This document shows positions 1 through 8,319 of a stretch of 45,527 nt of DNA, piece by piece; the stretch's first letter is position 1; every line of letters begins with the position of its first letter. The notes beneath the pieces are model-generated. The model made no database searches, was not told the origin of the DNA, and saw nothing but the letters and a program-made list of their open reading frames with translations. This DNA is from an uncultured Clostridium sp. (GTDB lineage Bacteria; Bacillota; Clostridia; Peptostreptococcales; Peptostreptococcaceae). The stretch is taken from contig CAMBXR010000019.1 in NCBI GenBank assembly GCA_945871955.1, positions 1-45,527 on the forward strand, in the 5' to 3' direction. Both the position numbers and the translations under genes were made by a program.

Positions 1-1423
1 TATCTTTTAATATTATTTCTTGTGATTCTATTTCTTGTTGAAGTTTATCTAAGTAATCCATTATTAAATCTATTTTTTCTACTATACGCTTTTGTTCTTC
101 TAATGGTGGTAATGGTATTAAAAATTCCTTTATAGCAGTTGATGCTACTGCTTTAAATGTTGTTCCAGTTGATTTTTTTACAAGTTCTTCTTCAAGAGCC
201 ATTATAAAATAATAGAAAAATTTATTTTCTATATCTATATACTTTCTTATTGCTACTAATCCTCTTCCTATGCAAAGTTCTCTATCAGTTATGTTTAAAG
301 TACCAACAGGTGCCCTTACCGATAATAAGATATCATCTGGAATAGCTATTTTACTTGGTTTAGTACAATATAATCCACTATTATTTATAAACACTTTACC
401 AAAAGATGCTTTACCTTGATGAAATTCTATTCCACCTTCAACATCTGATACTGTTGAACTATCTGGGGACTGTCCCATAACAATATTTGAAATATTTCCT
501 AATCTACACCATTCCCAACTGCTAGGTGTTTTGAATAATTTTTCTTCCTCACTTATGTCAGGTAATGGCTTTTCTTTTTTTATTACTTTATCTTTTATCA
601 ACTGCTCTTTTTCTGCTTTTATTCTTTCTAAAAGCAAACTAGCTGGCTCATCATCTTCACATTGCTCTACTAATTTACCTTGTATAGCCAATTGCAACAC
701 TTTATTTTTTATATTAAATATATTCTCTAATAATTCTTGTTTATTACTATCAAGTTCATCTATTAACTCAAATAATTCATCTACTTTAGCTACTATACGT
801 TCTTGCTCTTCTAAAGGTGGTAACATAATTGGTATTTGGTTTAAATTAGCTTGATTTAATTTAGGTTGTGCTGTACCTGTAACAAATGATTTTAAATCAA
901 TTGCATTAATATATATTTCTAAGTATTTCAATGTAATAAATTCTAAACTATCTATTACATGAGCATGATTATTAACCCAATATTTACCATAGGCTATAAA
1001 AGCTATAGGTGTTGATCTACTAATTAAATTTGCACCATCTTCACCTATTAATAATAATGGTTTATCAAATAAATAATCATCTATTTTATCAATAACACCA
1101 GATGCACCATAATAGTCATATATCTTAGCTCTGTCTTCTCTCTCTTTTGATGATACAGGAACTCTATCCCCATCTCTGCAAATAGTAGCTTTTCCAAGCC
1201 TACACCATTCCCAACCTTTTGGTAAGTCAAAGATTTTTTCATCTTCACTTATATCAGACAATGTCCTTTCTTTCTTAATTACCTTATCCTTTATAAGTTG
1301 CTCTTTCTTTACTTTTATCTTTTCAAGCAGAACACTCGCAGGTTCATCATTTTCATTTTGTGGTACTAACTTACCTTGTATAGCCAGTTGAAGAATCTTA
1401 TCCTTTAACGATTTTATATCCAT
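1..1423 (-). CDS. hsdS: Type I restriction-modification specificity subunit HsdS (3' end off window)
   Basis: DNA-recognition subunit of a type I restriction-modification enzyme, which directs HsdM and HsdR to a split target sequence. The frame is open from ATG at 1423 to the window edge (about 474 codons), near full length for the family. It shows the classic two-half layout: two target-recognition domains, each preceded by a near-identical stretch (LQLAIQGKLV, then EQLIKDKVIKKE, then WEWCRLG) and followed by a conserved helical region containing LPPLEEQ and RIV. The start lies just beyond the hsdM stop at 1429, with AAGGAG upstream, so the two were an operon. No HsdR is visible, and because hsdM is truncated the enzyme is probably not functional in methylation unless another copy complements it. 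Confidence 0.9.
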   Translation of the reverse strand, partial: MDIKSLKDKILQLAIQGKLVPQNENDEPASVLLEKIKVKKEQLIKDKVIKKERTLSDISEDEKIFDLPKGWEWCRLGKATICRDGDRVPVSSKEREDRAKIYDYYGASGVIDKIDDYLFDKPLLLIGEDGANLISRSTPIAFIAYGKYWVNNHAHVIDSLEFITLKYLEIYINAIDLKSFVTGTAQPKLNQANLNQIPIMLPPLEEQERIVAKVDELFELIDELDSNKQELLENIFNIKNKVLQLAIQGKLVEQCEDDEPASLLLERIKAEKEQLIKDKVIKKEKPLPDISEEEKLFKTPSSWEWCRLGNISNIVMGQSPDSSTVSDVEGGIEFHQGKASFGKVFINNSGLYCTKPSKIAIPDDILLSVRAPVGTLNITDRELCIGRGLVAIRKYIDIENKFFYYFIMALEEELVKKSTGTTFKAVASTAIKEFLIPLPPLEEQKRIVEKIDLIMDYLDKLQQEIESQEIILKD

Positions 1424-1428
1424 TTTTC

Positions 1429-2310
1429 TTAAACTCCTTCTAAAGCTTCTCTTATCTTATCTACTAAACTAACTATATTCTTAGACTTAACATCCATAGT
1501 AGTCAGCAACTCATCAAGAGTATACACCTTTTCCTCTACAAGTTTATTAGGATTCTTAAAATCTAAATTATACTCCTTAGATATAACCTCATCCATACTA
1601 ACCTTATAAGAATTTAAATCTTCCTTATCCCTATCATTCCACCACTTTCTAACACCATCTAAATGAATAGCCTTAAATGGTTTAGTCTTAGAGAAGCTTC
1701 TATAACCCTCTGGTAGTGGAACATCATAATACCATATTTCCTTAGTAGCCTCTGTTTTATCAAAGAATAATATATTTGTAGTAATACTTGTATAAGGAGC
1801 AAATACCCCTGCTGGTAATTTCACTATTGTATGAAGATTACACTCATTTAATAACCTTTCTTTCAGAGCTTTTTGTGAATTTTCATTACCAAATAAGAAA
1901 TTATCTGGAAGTATTATACCCACTCTACCATTTTGTTTTAATCTATATAATATCAATGCTACGAATAAATCTGCTGTTTCAGATGTTTGTAATTCCGTTG
2001 GGAAATTAGATTGAATTATCTTCTCTTCCGTCCCACCATAAGGAGGATTCATCATTATACAATCAAATCTATCTTCCTCTTTATAATCCCTCACATTTTT
2101 CTCCAAAGAATTGCCATGCATTATATTAGGCTCATCTATATCATGTAATAATAAATTAGTCATACAAAGTAAATGAGGTAAGTTCTTTTTCTCTATACCA
2201 AATAAACTTCTATTTACAGTTTCCTTATCTTCCACTGTTTTTATCTGCTTTTGTAATATTTCAAGAGCAGAAGTCAAAAATCCACCAGTACCACAGGCAA
2301 AGTCTATCAC
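1429..2310 (-). pseudogene. hsdM: HsdM adenine methyltransferase, N-terminally truncated
   Basis: N6-adenine methyltransferase subunit of the type I system. The remaining 293 codons begin at a GTG inside the AdoMet-binding motif (DFACGTGGF, residues 3-11) and include the catalytic NPPY motif (residues 88-91). Family members are roughly 480-500 residues, so about 150-200 N-terminal residues (the helical HsdM N-domain and the segment leading into motif I) are missing. The frame extends only nine more codons upstream before a TAA at 2338-2340, and that stretch does not look like HsdM. The break therefore lies near 2311-2340, exactly where the resistance segment begins. The downstream hsdS is intact. 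It is unlikely to be active without the N-domain. Confidence 0.88.
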
Positions 2311-2332
2311 GACACCATTCTTAATACAACAA

Positions 2333-2398
2333 ACTTTTTAGAGTGAATACGATTTAACATATATAATAAGAAAAGTTTTGTAAGTGAATAGGATTTAA
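2333..2398. repeat. Imperfect 25-bp direct repeat at the hsdM break
   Basis: Positions 2333-2357 and 2374-2398 match at 20 of 25 bases (offset 41). The core AGTGAATASGATTTAA (2342-2357 and 2383-2398) has one mismatch. The pair sits between the truncated hsdM end and the ant(6) terminator, as expected of a recombination scar or protein-binding site. Function is unknown. Confidence 0.5.
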
Positions 2399-2412
2399 AG
2401 GCACAAAAATAA

Positions 2413-2426
2413 GAGCCTTTCGGCTC
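2413..2426 (-). terminator. Intrinsic terminator after ant(6)-Ib
   Basis: GAGCC/GGCTC stem with a 4-base loop. On the minus strand it is followed by TTATTTTT, about 90 bases beyond the ant(6) stop. Confidence 0.65.
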
Positions 2427-2514
2427 CTATTATCTTTACCCTATAAATTGTAATTTGTTGCCCTCTTTATAATTTTGATATCCAATTATTTTATCATCAA
2501 ATGTTAGAAATGTT

Positions 2515-3372
2515 TTATCTTTGATATTTTTCTTTTTGTCTTATAACATAATTACTAATATTTTTATCATAATCTGGATATAAATAATTTAAACATTGTG
2601 CCACTTCTTTTGATACCATTCTAAAAATTCCCATACATAATTCTAAAGATTTCCACATTTCTGTATATGACCCCATATTATATGTAGCAAGAATTTTCTT
2701 CCATAATTCAGGTGAAATATATCGTTCTAAAAATTTATAGTTTTTTCCTAGACTAAAACTATAACCTTGCTCTATTCCAACCTTCCATGAAATCATTCGC
2801 AGTAATTCCATACGCACAATATTATTTAAATGGTCGATTGCAAATAAAATTTCCTTTCGACATAATCCTTTCACTACATATGTTACAGTATTCCAAAATT
2901 CATTACAGCAATCATCAAAAGAACGTGCTGTCGGATGTTCTATATAATAATCTTCATCTGTAGGTACTGGTATATTAGTAACACGATTATCCTTATCTAA
3001 TAATAATTTTACTAATTTATCCCAAGTAAAATATTCATCTAAAACTTCTAATGGCAATAATGTCAAATCTATTTTAACTCCGTCCCAAAATAACATAAGA
3101 TATGAATACCCTTTTTCTTCTTTTGGAAACAATTCCATATCCTCGGGTTTTTGCATAATAAGTCTCTCTCCAAAAACATTAAGCCACTCATCACTATTAA
3201 TAAAACTCTGCATGTCTGTGACAAAAAAAGTAATATCATAATCTTGAAAATCATCTGGTATAATATTAATATTTGTTCTTGAACCTTCTAAAGTAACCAC
3301 CCTAATTCTATCATCTGCTTTAGCAAAATTAAGTATAGTATCATATATTTGTTTCTCTGTTCTCATTTTCAT
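2515..3372 (-). CDS. ant(6)-Ib: Aminoglycoside 6-adenylyltransferase, ANT(6)-Ib type
   Basis: Transfers AMP from ATP to the 6-hydroxyl of streptomycin, inactivating it in the cytoplasm. The 285-residue protein has the nucleotidyltransferase signature near the N-terminus (TLEGSRTNIN, then DFQDYDITFFV, residues about 27-52) and later a second acidic strand (KIDLTLLPLE), the metal-binding pattern of this family. Blocks such as MQKPEDMELFP, CCNEFWN and KGLCRKEILFAIDH are hallmark ANT(6) sequence. The length fits ANT(6)-Ib rather than the longer ANT(6)-Ia, and N-terminal differences from ANT(6)-Ia also fit the Ib type, although the subtype is recalled rather than aligned. It lies downstream of tet(44) on the same strand but separated by 314 bases of degenerate DNA, so it probably has its own promoter. 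Confidence 0.93.
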   Translation of the reverse strand: MKMRTEKQIYDTILNFAKADDRIRVVTLEGSRTNINIIPDDFQDYDITFFVTDMQSFINSDEWLNVFGERLIMQKPEDMELFPKEEKGYSYLMLFWDGVKIDLTLLPLEVLDEYFTWDKLVKLLLDKDNRVTNIPVPTDEDYYIEHPTARSFDDCCNEFWNTVTYVVKGLCRKEILFAIDHLNNIVRMELLRMISWKVGIEQGYSFSLGKNYKFLERYISPELWKKILATYNMGSYTEMWKSLELCMGIFRMVSKEVAQCLNYLYPDYDKNISNYVIRQKEKYQR

Positions 3373-3429
3373 ATCAACTCACTTTTAAAATTATTATTAC
3401 TTATATTATAACAGAAAAAAGTAAATTTT

Positions 3430-3662
3430 CTATTGCCTTAGATTTACCTTAAACATAAAATTATTCTTTAAATTTAACCTTGTATCTATTTTATATTTTT
3501 TCCTTTTTGGATTTCCATCAATCCTATAAATGCTATTATTTTTAATATCATAGCTTACAGACCAAATTGTATTAGCATCCTTTCTCTATCATAATCACAT
3601 CTAAACAGTACAAAAATCTTTTTGATTTCTAAATACTTATCCATATCATCAACTACTTAACA
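3430..3662 (-). pseudogene. Frameshifted C-terminal gene remnant
   Basis: The 314-base gap between ant(6)-Ib and tet(44) contains coding-like sequence in two overlapping minus-strand frames. One frame runs from about 3662 (ATG at 3642-3644) and stops after MLIQFGL. The other is open from 3585 to a TAG at 3430-3432 and includes WSVSYDIKNNSIYRI. Joining them near 3585 gives one continuous protein tail of about 75 residues. The WSVxYDxKN pattern recalls the C-terminal strand of choloylglycine hydrolase/C45-type amidohydrolases, but that is a weak resemblance. It is probably debris from the element's history. Confidence 0.35.
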
Positions 3663-3686
3663 AATTGTAATTTAGCGAATAGTAAC

Positions 3687-5609
3687 TTAATTTTCTTTTT
3701 TATTAAACATATGGCGTACTTTATCTATTCGATTATTTGGTCTGCGTGATTGAATAACTGGTTCACAAGTAGCAATTTGATAATCTTTTAATTCTGTCAA
3801 AAAAACTGCTTGCCCATTTGTATATAGAGTTAAAGTATTACGATATTCATTAATACAACGTGCAGGAATATGTCCTGTAAAAATAACTTCATCATTTTTT
3901 GATTGACTTGTTTCAATTATTGCACAATGTTTTTGTGCATCATTATATGCACGAGAAAAGTATTCCTGTGGTGTAAAAAGTATAAACGAACAATATGGCT
4001 CTAATAATTGCGTTCCCGCTTTTTTCAATGTTTGTTCAAGTACAATTGGGGCAAGAAAGCGAAAATCCGAGGGAGTACTAACAGGGCTATAATAAACACC
4101 ATATTCAAAACATATTTTACAATCTGTTACTTTCCAACCATACAAACCTTGCTCCAGTCCATAATTAATACCTTCTCTTACTGCATTTTGGAAACTTTGA
4201 TTTAAATAACCGAGTGAAACTTTGCTTTCGTACTGTATTCCACTTCCAATTGGAAGTGGAGTTATTGATAATCCAATTGATGCCCAAAATGGATTTGGTG
4301 GTACTTCAATATGAATAGTATAATCTGCCTTTTGTAATGGCTTTTCCAAATAAATTACGGTTGGATCTTCGATTCTTATGTTTATGTGATATTTTTCAAT
4401 CAACAGAGAACAGATAACTTCTAACTGCACTGTTCCTAAAAAAGAAATGATGATTTCATGTGTTATCGTATCAACATAATAACGTAAAAGAGGATCAGTA
4501 TCTGCAATTTCTGTAAGAGCATCCAATAATTTTTCTCTCTCTTCTATTTTTATCGGTTCAATTCTTGTTCGTAGTATTGGTACAGTCTTGTCATTCCATA
4601 CATTGCATGGCAAAAGCTTTTCATTTCCTATAATATCGTTCAATCTTAATGTATTGTTAGGTATAATAAAAATATCTCCAGAACAAACTGTTTTTGTCTG
4701 TATCATTTCTCCATTTGAAGGAATATATATTTCTGTAAGTTTCACTTTCTTTTTTTCTGGCAATATAATTGTATCTCGTAAGTGTAATGTTCCACTGTAA
4801 AGACGCAAATAAACTAATCTTTGCTTATGGTCTGTATATTCAATTTTAAAAACCCTTCCACATAGTTCTGAATCATTCTCATTCATTTCAGGACAAAAAA
4901 GATTTGAAATAGCTTCGATGAGTTGTTGAGTCCCTATATTATTTCTAGCACTTCCATGGTATATAGGAAACAACGAACCTTTTTTAACACACCTATATTC
5001 TTCATACGTTAATTCTTGTATAGTCAATTTTTCTCCTGCAATATATTTTTCTAAAAGTTTATCATTTTTGGAAATTACAGGATCCCAATCATCTAAATCA
5101 ATAATATTTTTAATTGATATTTCTGGAGTTAATGTTACATTTTGCATAACAATAATATCATTTGAAAGTTTTTCTTTGATATTTTGATAAATATTATTTA
5201 AGTTAATTCCATCCTGATCTATTTTATTTATAAAAATAATTGTTGGTATATTCATTTTTTGAAGTGCATGGAATAGTATTCTTGTTTGTGCTTGTACACC
5301 ATCTTTAGCAGAAATTACTAAAATAGCTCCATCAAGAACAGATAAGGAACGATACACTTCTGTTATAAAATCTGTATGTCCAGGAGTATCTACAATATTG
5401 ATTTTGTAGTCATTCCAATTAAAAGAAGTAACTGCTGCCTGAATTGTGATTCCACGCTGACGTTCTAAAAACATAGTATCTGTCCTTGTTGTTCCCTTAT
5501 CTACACTGCCTAATTCTAAAATCGCTCCACTTGTATAAAGCAGACTTTCCGTTAAAGTTGTCTTTCCTGCATCTACATGAGCAAGAATACCAATGTTGAT
5601 TATTTTCAT
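3687..5609 (-). CDS. tet(44): Ribosomal protection tetracycline resistance GTPase, Tet(44) type
   Basis: EF-G-like GTPase that binds the 70S ribosome and dislodges tetracycline. The 640 residues match the family length. GTPase motifs are intact: AHVDAGKT (10-17), RGITI, DTPGH (about 74-78) and NKID (about 127-130). The C-terminal domain IV loop needed for drug release is present ([12 protein letters not shown]), ahead of the conserved APIVLEQ. The assignment to tet(44) rests on length, divergence from Tet(M)/Tet(O) as remembered, and the ant(6)-Ib neighbour. The ATG has a strong GGGAGG site. Only 49 bases separate it from the upstream PadR gene, so the long attenuation leader typical of tet(M) is absent and the gene is probably read from the VOC/PadR promoter. 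Confidence 0.93.
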   Translation of the reverse strand: MKIINIGILAHVDAGKTTLTESLLYTSGAILELGSVDKGTTRTDTMFLERQRGITIQAAVTSFNWNDYKINIVDTPGHTDFITEVYRSLSVLDGAILVISAKDGVQAQTRILFHALQKMNIPTIIFINKIDQDGINLNNIYQNIKEKLSNDIIVMQNVTLTPEISIKNIIDLDDWDPVISKNDKLLEKYIAGEKLTIQELTYEEYRCVKKGSLFPIYHGSARNNIGTQQLIEAISNLFCPEMNENDSELCGRVFKIEYTDHKQRLVYLRLYSGTLHLRDTIILPEKKKVKLTEIYIPSNGEMIQTKTVCSGDIFIIPNNTLRLNDIIGNEKLLPCNVWNDKTVPILRTRIEPIKIEEREKLLDALTEIADTDPLLRYYVDTITHEIIISFLGTVQLEVICSLLIEKYHINIRIEDPTVIYLEKPLQKADYTIHIEVPPNPFWASIGLSITPLPIGSGIQYESKVSLGYLNQSFQNAVREGINYGLEQGLYGWKVTDCKICFEYGVYYSPVSTPSDFRFLAPIVLEQTLKKAGTQLLEPYCSFILFTPQEYFSRAYNDAQKHCAIIETSQSKNDEVIFTGHIPARCINEYRNTLTLYTNGQAVFLTELKDYQIATCEPVIQSRRPNNRIDKVRHMFNKKEN

Positions 5610-5658
5610 GGAATTTCCCTCCCTACAAATTTATCTTTTAACTTAAAATCAATATTTA

Positions 5659-6186
5659 CTAATTTTGTTCTTTTAAACTATTCTCAAAATCAATTATCCA
5701 CTTTTCTAATGTTTCTACTAATGCTAATTGTTGTTTAAACATTTGTTTTCCAACATTAGGAATATGTTGTCTATGAGATTGTCTTTCATTTAGTAATTCT
5801 TTTAATTCTAATATCTTTGATTTTATATTAGAAACAAGAATCTTTTTTTGTTCATCATCTACTAAATCTAAATTCGTGATAATAACATTAAAATCCAAAT
5901 ATAGACTAACATCAGAATTTGAAATATCATTCATAAGTTTATTAAAATAATCATTACCTTTGTCAGTAATAGTATATACTGCTTTATCTGGCATATTTCC
6001 CTCTTTCTCTTTATGGCTAACAATATATTCTTTTGATTCTAATTGTAATACTTTCTTATAAATAGACTGTTCACTAATTTTTACCCATCTTGGTATATTA
6101 CGATATTCTATATTTTTTTTAATATCATAAGCACTTTGTGATTTTTGTTTAATAAGTCCTAATAATACTAAATCTATATTTGACAT
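5659..6186 (-). CDS. PadR-family transcriptional regulator
   Basis: A 175-residue two-domain PadR protein. It has an N-terminal winged helix (LVLLGLIKQKSQSAYDIK, then the recognition helix region SIYKKVLQLESKEYI and a wing containing KAVYTITDKG) and a C-terminal helical dimerization part. PadR proteins usually repress their own and adjacent operons and are released by small ligands. It lies between a VOC gene (17 bases upstream) and tet(44) (49 bases downstream) on the same strand, so all three are probably co-transcribed. A perfect palindrome over the -10 element at 6580-6600 is the likely operator. The ligand is unknown, and involvement of tetracycline is conjecture. Confidence 0.85.
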   Translation of the reverse strand: MSNIDLVLLGLIKQKSQSAYDIKKNIEYRNIPRWVKISEQSIYKKVLQLESKEYIVSHKEKEGNMPDKAVYTITDKGNDYFNKLMNDISNSDVSLYLDFNVIITNLDLVDDEQKKILVSNIKSKILELKELLNERQSHRQHIPNVGKQMFKQQLALVETLEKWIIDFENSLKEQN

Positions 6187-6202
6187 AATCTCTACTCCTT
6201 AC

Positions 6203-6547
6203 TTAATATTCTGTAACGCCAAGTCTATTTCCAAATGGATCTTCAAACTCGACTGCATTACCAGTTCCAATTTTAAAAGGCTCACTCAAAAATTTTATAC
6301 CATTATTCAACATTTCTTTATAGAAGATTGCAACATCTTCTACTTCAAACCATATTGTAGGCTTTAAATTCTCAAATTTATTTTTGTCTTTTAAAATTAT
6401 TGCAGGTTCTTCATTTCCAATATTATAAGCAACCATTCCCTTATCAGAAAAATCAAATTTCTTTTTTAACCCCAATATTTCCTCATAATATCTTTTTGCT
6501 TCTTCCATATTATCTACAGGAAGAAAATAGTTGTCATAATTTTTCAT
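6203..6547 (-). CDS. VOC superfamily (glyoxalase/bleomycin-resistance fold) protein
   Basis: A 114-residue protein with the paired beta-alpha-beta-beta-beta modules of the vicinal oxygen chelate fold: DNMEEAKRYYEEILGLKKKFD at the start of the first, the EVEDVAIFYKEMLNNG helix of the second, and the closing DPFGNRLGVTEY motif seen in most family members. Substrate cannot be deduced. Such proteins bind or convert small hydrophobic molecules, aldehydes or antibiotics. It is the first gene of the run VOC-PadR-tet(44), with a good promoter directly upstream. Start chosen at the ATG preceded by AGAAGGG. Confidence 0.82.
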   Translation of the reverse strand: MKNYDNYFLPVDNMEEAKRYYEEILGLKKKFDFSDKGMVAYNIGNEEPAIILKDKNKFENLKPTIWFEVEDVAIFYKEMLNNGIKFLSEPFKIGTGNAVEFEDPFGNRLGVTEY

Positions 6548-6579
6548 ATATTTAAGCCCTTCTTTCTACTACAAACTAT

Positions 6580-6600
6580 ACTACTATATTTTATAGTAGT
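6580..6600. promoter_or_regulatory. Putative PadR operator (9-bp perfect palindrome)
   Basis: ACTACTATA-TTT-TATAGTAGT, perfectly symmetrical and overlapping the -10 element of the VOC promoter. The position and symmetry suit repression by the PadR protein encoded in the same run. Binding is inferred. Confidence 0.6.
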
Positions 6601-6616
6601 TATCATTGAAAGTCAA
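6588..6616 (-). promoter_or_regulatory. Promoter for VOC-PadR-tet(44)
   Basis: TTGACT (6616-6611), a 17-base spacer and TAAAAT (6593-6588) on the minus strand, about 40 bases before the VOC start. Confidence 0.7.
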
Positions 6617-6628
6617 TATATAATAAAA

Positions 6629-6660
6629 AAATAGATTAGTTGCACTGAACTAATCTATTT
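6629..6660. terminator. Perfect 13-bp hairpin, bidirectional terminator
   Basis: Arms 6629-6641 and 6648-6660 pair perfectly around a 6-base loop, with a T-run on the minus-strand exit (TTTTTTTATTA). It isolates the VOC promoter from transcription coming from the insertion sequence. Confidence 0.65.
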
Positions 6661-6679
6661 GTATAACTGCCTGTCGTAC

Positions 6680-6775
6680 AAAAAAGACTGTCATTACTGA
6701 CAATCTTTTCGGTAAATTACTATAAATCAATAACTATAAAATTGACTATCTAAGTTTTGTCAACACTAAATTTAT
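6680..6775 (-). ncRNA. Candidate small RNA at the downstream end of the IS110-family element
   Basis: An extended -10 (TGG followed by TATAAT, 6787-6782) lies beyond the transposase terminator. About 100 bases later there is a hairpin (6686-6693 with 6698-6705) followed on the minus strand by six Ts. That is the layout of an independent short transcript. A second possible -35 (TTGACA) lies at 6763-6758. In the IS1111 branch of IS110-type elements the guide (bridge) RNA is encoded downstream of the transposase, which makes this a candidate. The structure has not been folded. Confidence 0.35.
6686..6705 (-). terminator. Intrinsic terminator
   Basis: 8-base stem (one G-T pair) and TTAC-type loop, followed by T6 on the minus strand. 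It closes the candidate small RNA transcript. Confidence 0.6.
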
Positions 6776-6799
6776 ATTAATATTATACCACGACTAAAA

Positions 6800-6835
6800 A
6801 CACGAAAATATGCGTTTTTTTAATTTTTTTCGTGT
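6800..6835 (-). terminator. Transposase terminator
   Basis: ACACGAAAA (6800-6808) pairs with TTTTCGTGT (6827-6835). On the minus strand it is followed by TTTT, about 33 bases beyond the transposase stop. Confidence 0.55.
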
Positions 6836-6867
6836 AATGTAATTATATATATGTTAAAATTAATTTG

Positions 6868-8070
6868 TTAATTTATTTTGAATGTTGTATTATTTTTGCA
6901 CATTGTATATAACATTCTTAATATTTTTGTAGAGCAAGCAGTTAGGTTTTCATAATAATGTTTACCTTCTGCTTTTTTTGTTAAATAATAATCATATACG
7001 GGGTGTCCAGGACATTGATGCCCTAACTTAACTACTATTTGACTAATATTAAATAATATCCATCTTGCATATTTATTTCCACGTTTAGAAATAGTTCCAT
7101 GCACGTTTATACTTTTCCCAGATTGAATTATTGTTGGATCTAAACCACAGAAAGCAATTAATTGTCTATGATTATCAAATCTTGTTATATCACCTAATTC
7201 ACCTAATAATTCGGTTGTTAATACTTCTCCTATCCCGTAAAAAGAATTAATTATATCGAAGTAAGGTGACTCTTTTGCAGTTTTTATCATCTTTTCTTTT
7301 AATTCATTTATTGTCTTAATATTCTCTTGTAAAATAGCAGCCATATCAGATAAGTTCTTTACATCCGAATGATCTTTATCGACACCTGGATATGAATTAA
7401 CTGCTATATCTTTGATTTTGTTTGCTAACCTCTTATAATAATAATCATGTCTAGAATTAGTTTTATACAAATTATTGTATAATGCATCTATTCTTTTTTC
7501 TTTTACTATATAAGCATGAGGAAAGGTTTTAATAAAGTTTAATGCTGTTTCTTCATATATTCTGCTGCCTTTAAATATTTCTTCAAATTCTGGAAAACAT
7601 ATATTTATAAGTCTTTTATATCTATTTTTACAACTCACATTTAATTGAGTTAGATAAAAATATTGTCTTGTCATTGCTTTCAAATTAGCATATAAATCTT
7701 TTTTAGACAAATCATGATATTCTACTTCATTTACGAAAAATAATTTAGCTAATCTCATACAATCTTTTGTATCAGTTTTTGTTTTCCTTAATGTATCATA
7801 ATTATTTTTGGTCGTTAAACTATTAATTACTAATGTATTAAAATTATTTTCTTTAAAATATCTTTCTACTGGCAAATGATATATTCCTGTTGATTCCATG
7901 AAAATAGTTAAATCTTCTAAATTAAAACTTTCAATTTTATCTTTTAATTCATTAAAATCACGAAAATTATGTTTTATCTCTTTAGGTTCAATCAATACTT
8001 CTCCATATTCAGTAGATAACATTATCATACTTTTTCCTTTAGCTACATCAACACTTAATACTGATTTCAT
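6868..8070 (-). CDS. IS110-family DEDD transposase
   Basis: RNA-guided recombinase of the IS110 type. The 400-residue protein has the N-terminal RuvC-like DEDD domain with D8, E59, D100 and D103, a central helical coiled region, and the C-terminal Transposase_20 domain. The latter includes YGIGEVLTTELLGELGDI, an AFCGLDP motif and the HGTISKRGN stretch with the conserved serine (about S328) that acts as nucleophile in this family. The length is typical and the gene looks intact. It sits alone between the VOC promoter and an NTF2-like gene, reading the same way as the resistance genes. A small hydrophobic start region and AAAGGAG support the ATG chosen. Confidence 0.93.
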   Translation of the reverse strand: MKSVLSVDVAKGKSMIMLSTEYGEVLIEPKEIKHNFRDFNELKDKIESFNLEDLTIFMESTGIYHLPVERYFKENNFNTLVINSLTTKNNYDTLRKTKTDTKDCMRLAKLFFVNEVEYHDLSKKDLYANLKAMTRQYFYLTQLNVSCKNRYKRLINICFPEFEEIFKGSRIYEETALNFIKTFPHAYIVKEKRIDALYNNLYKTNSRHDYYYKRLANKIKDIAVNSYPGVDKDHSDVKNLSDMAAILQENIKTINELKEKMIKTAKESPYFDIINSFYGIGEVLTTELLGELGDITRFDNHRQLIAFCGLDPTIIQSGKSINVHGTISKRGNKYARWILFNISQIVVKLGHQCPGHPVYDYYLTKKAEGKHYYENLTACSTKILRMLYTMCKNNTTFKIN

Positions 8071-8132
8071 TATTTACTCCTTTCTGAATTTAAGTCTCTT
8101 GTTTCCACCATTATTTCATCAAGCTTGTTATA

Positions 8133-8216
8133 TAGATTCTACGACCTCACTATCTTAAACTAAATTAATAATAGAAATAAAAGCTGAACTGTCAATTTGT
8201 TAGATTCTATGACCTC
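8133..8216. repeat. 16-bp direct repeat pair upstream of the transposase
   Basis: TAGATTCTAYGACCTC occurs at 8133-8148 and 8201-8216 with one difference, 68 bases apart, within the non-coding 250 bases before the transposase. In IS110-type elements this region holds the left end and, in one branch, the guide RNA gene. The repeats could be a donor/target-like pair or paired loops of such an RNA. Confidence 0.5.
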
Positions 8217-8319
8217 TGTAATTTGCCGTTCTCACTTAAACTCTTGGTAAATAATTTAACATAAAAAAATAAGATATAAATATTAAATTATTTACATCTT
8301 AAAGTATACTTGTAATTTG

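Larger units (their letters stand above)
6680..8216 (-). mobile_element. IS110-family insertion sequence (ends approximate)
   Basis: A single transposase gene flanked by non-coding DNA of about 200 bases downstream and 250 bases upstream. No terminal inverted repeat or target duplication is visible, which is normal for this family. The limits given enclose the downstream hairpins and the upstream 16-bp repeat pair and are guesses. Confidence 0.6.

Noticed and set aside
531..854. Plus-strand open frame of 107 codons rich in Ser and Asn
   Set aside because: It lies antisense to hsdS, whose open frame, domain repeats and motifs explain this stretch.
1788..2009. Plus-strand frame of 73 codons
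   Set aside because: Antisense to hsdM; no start signals.
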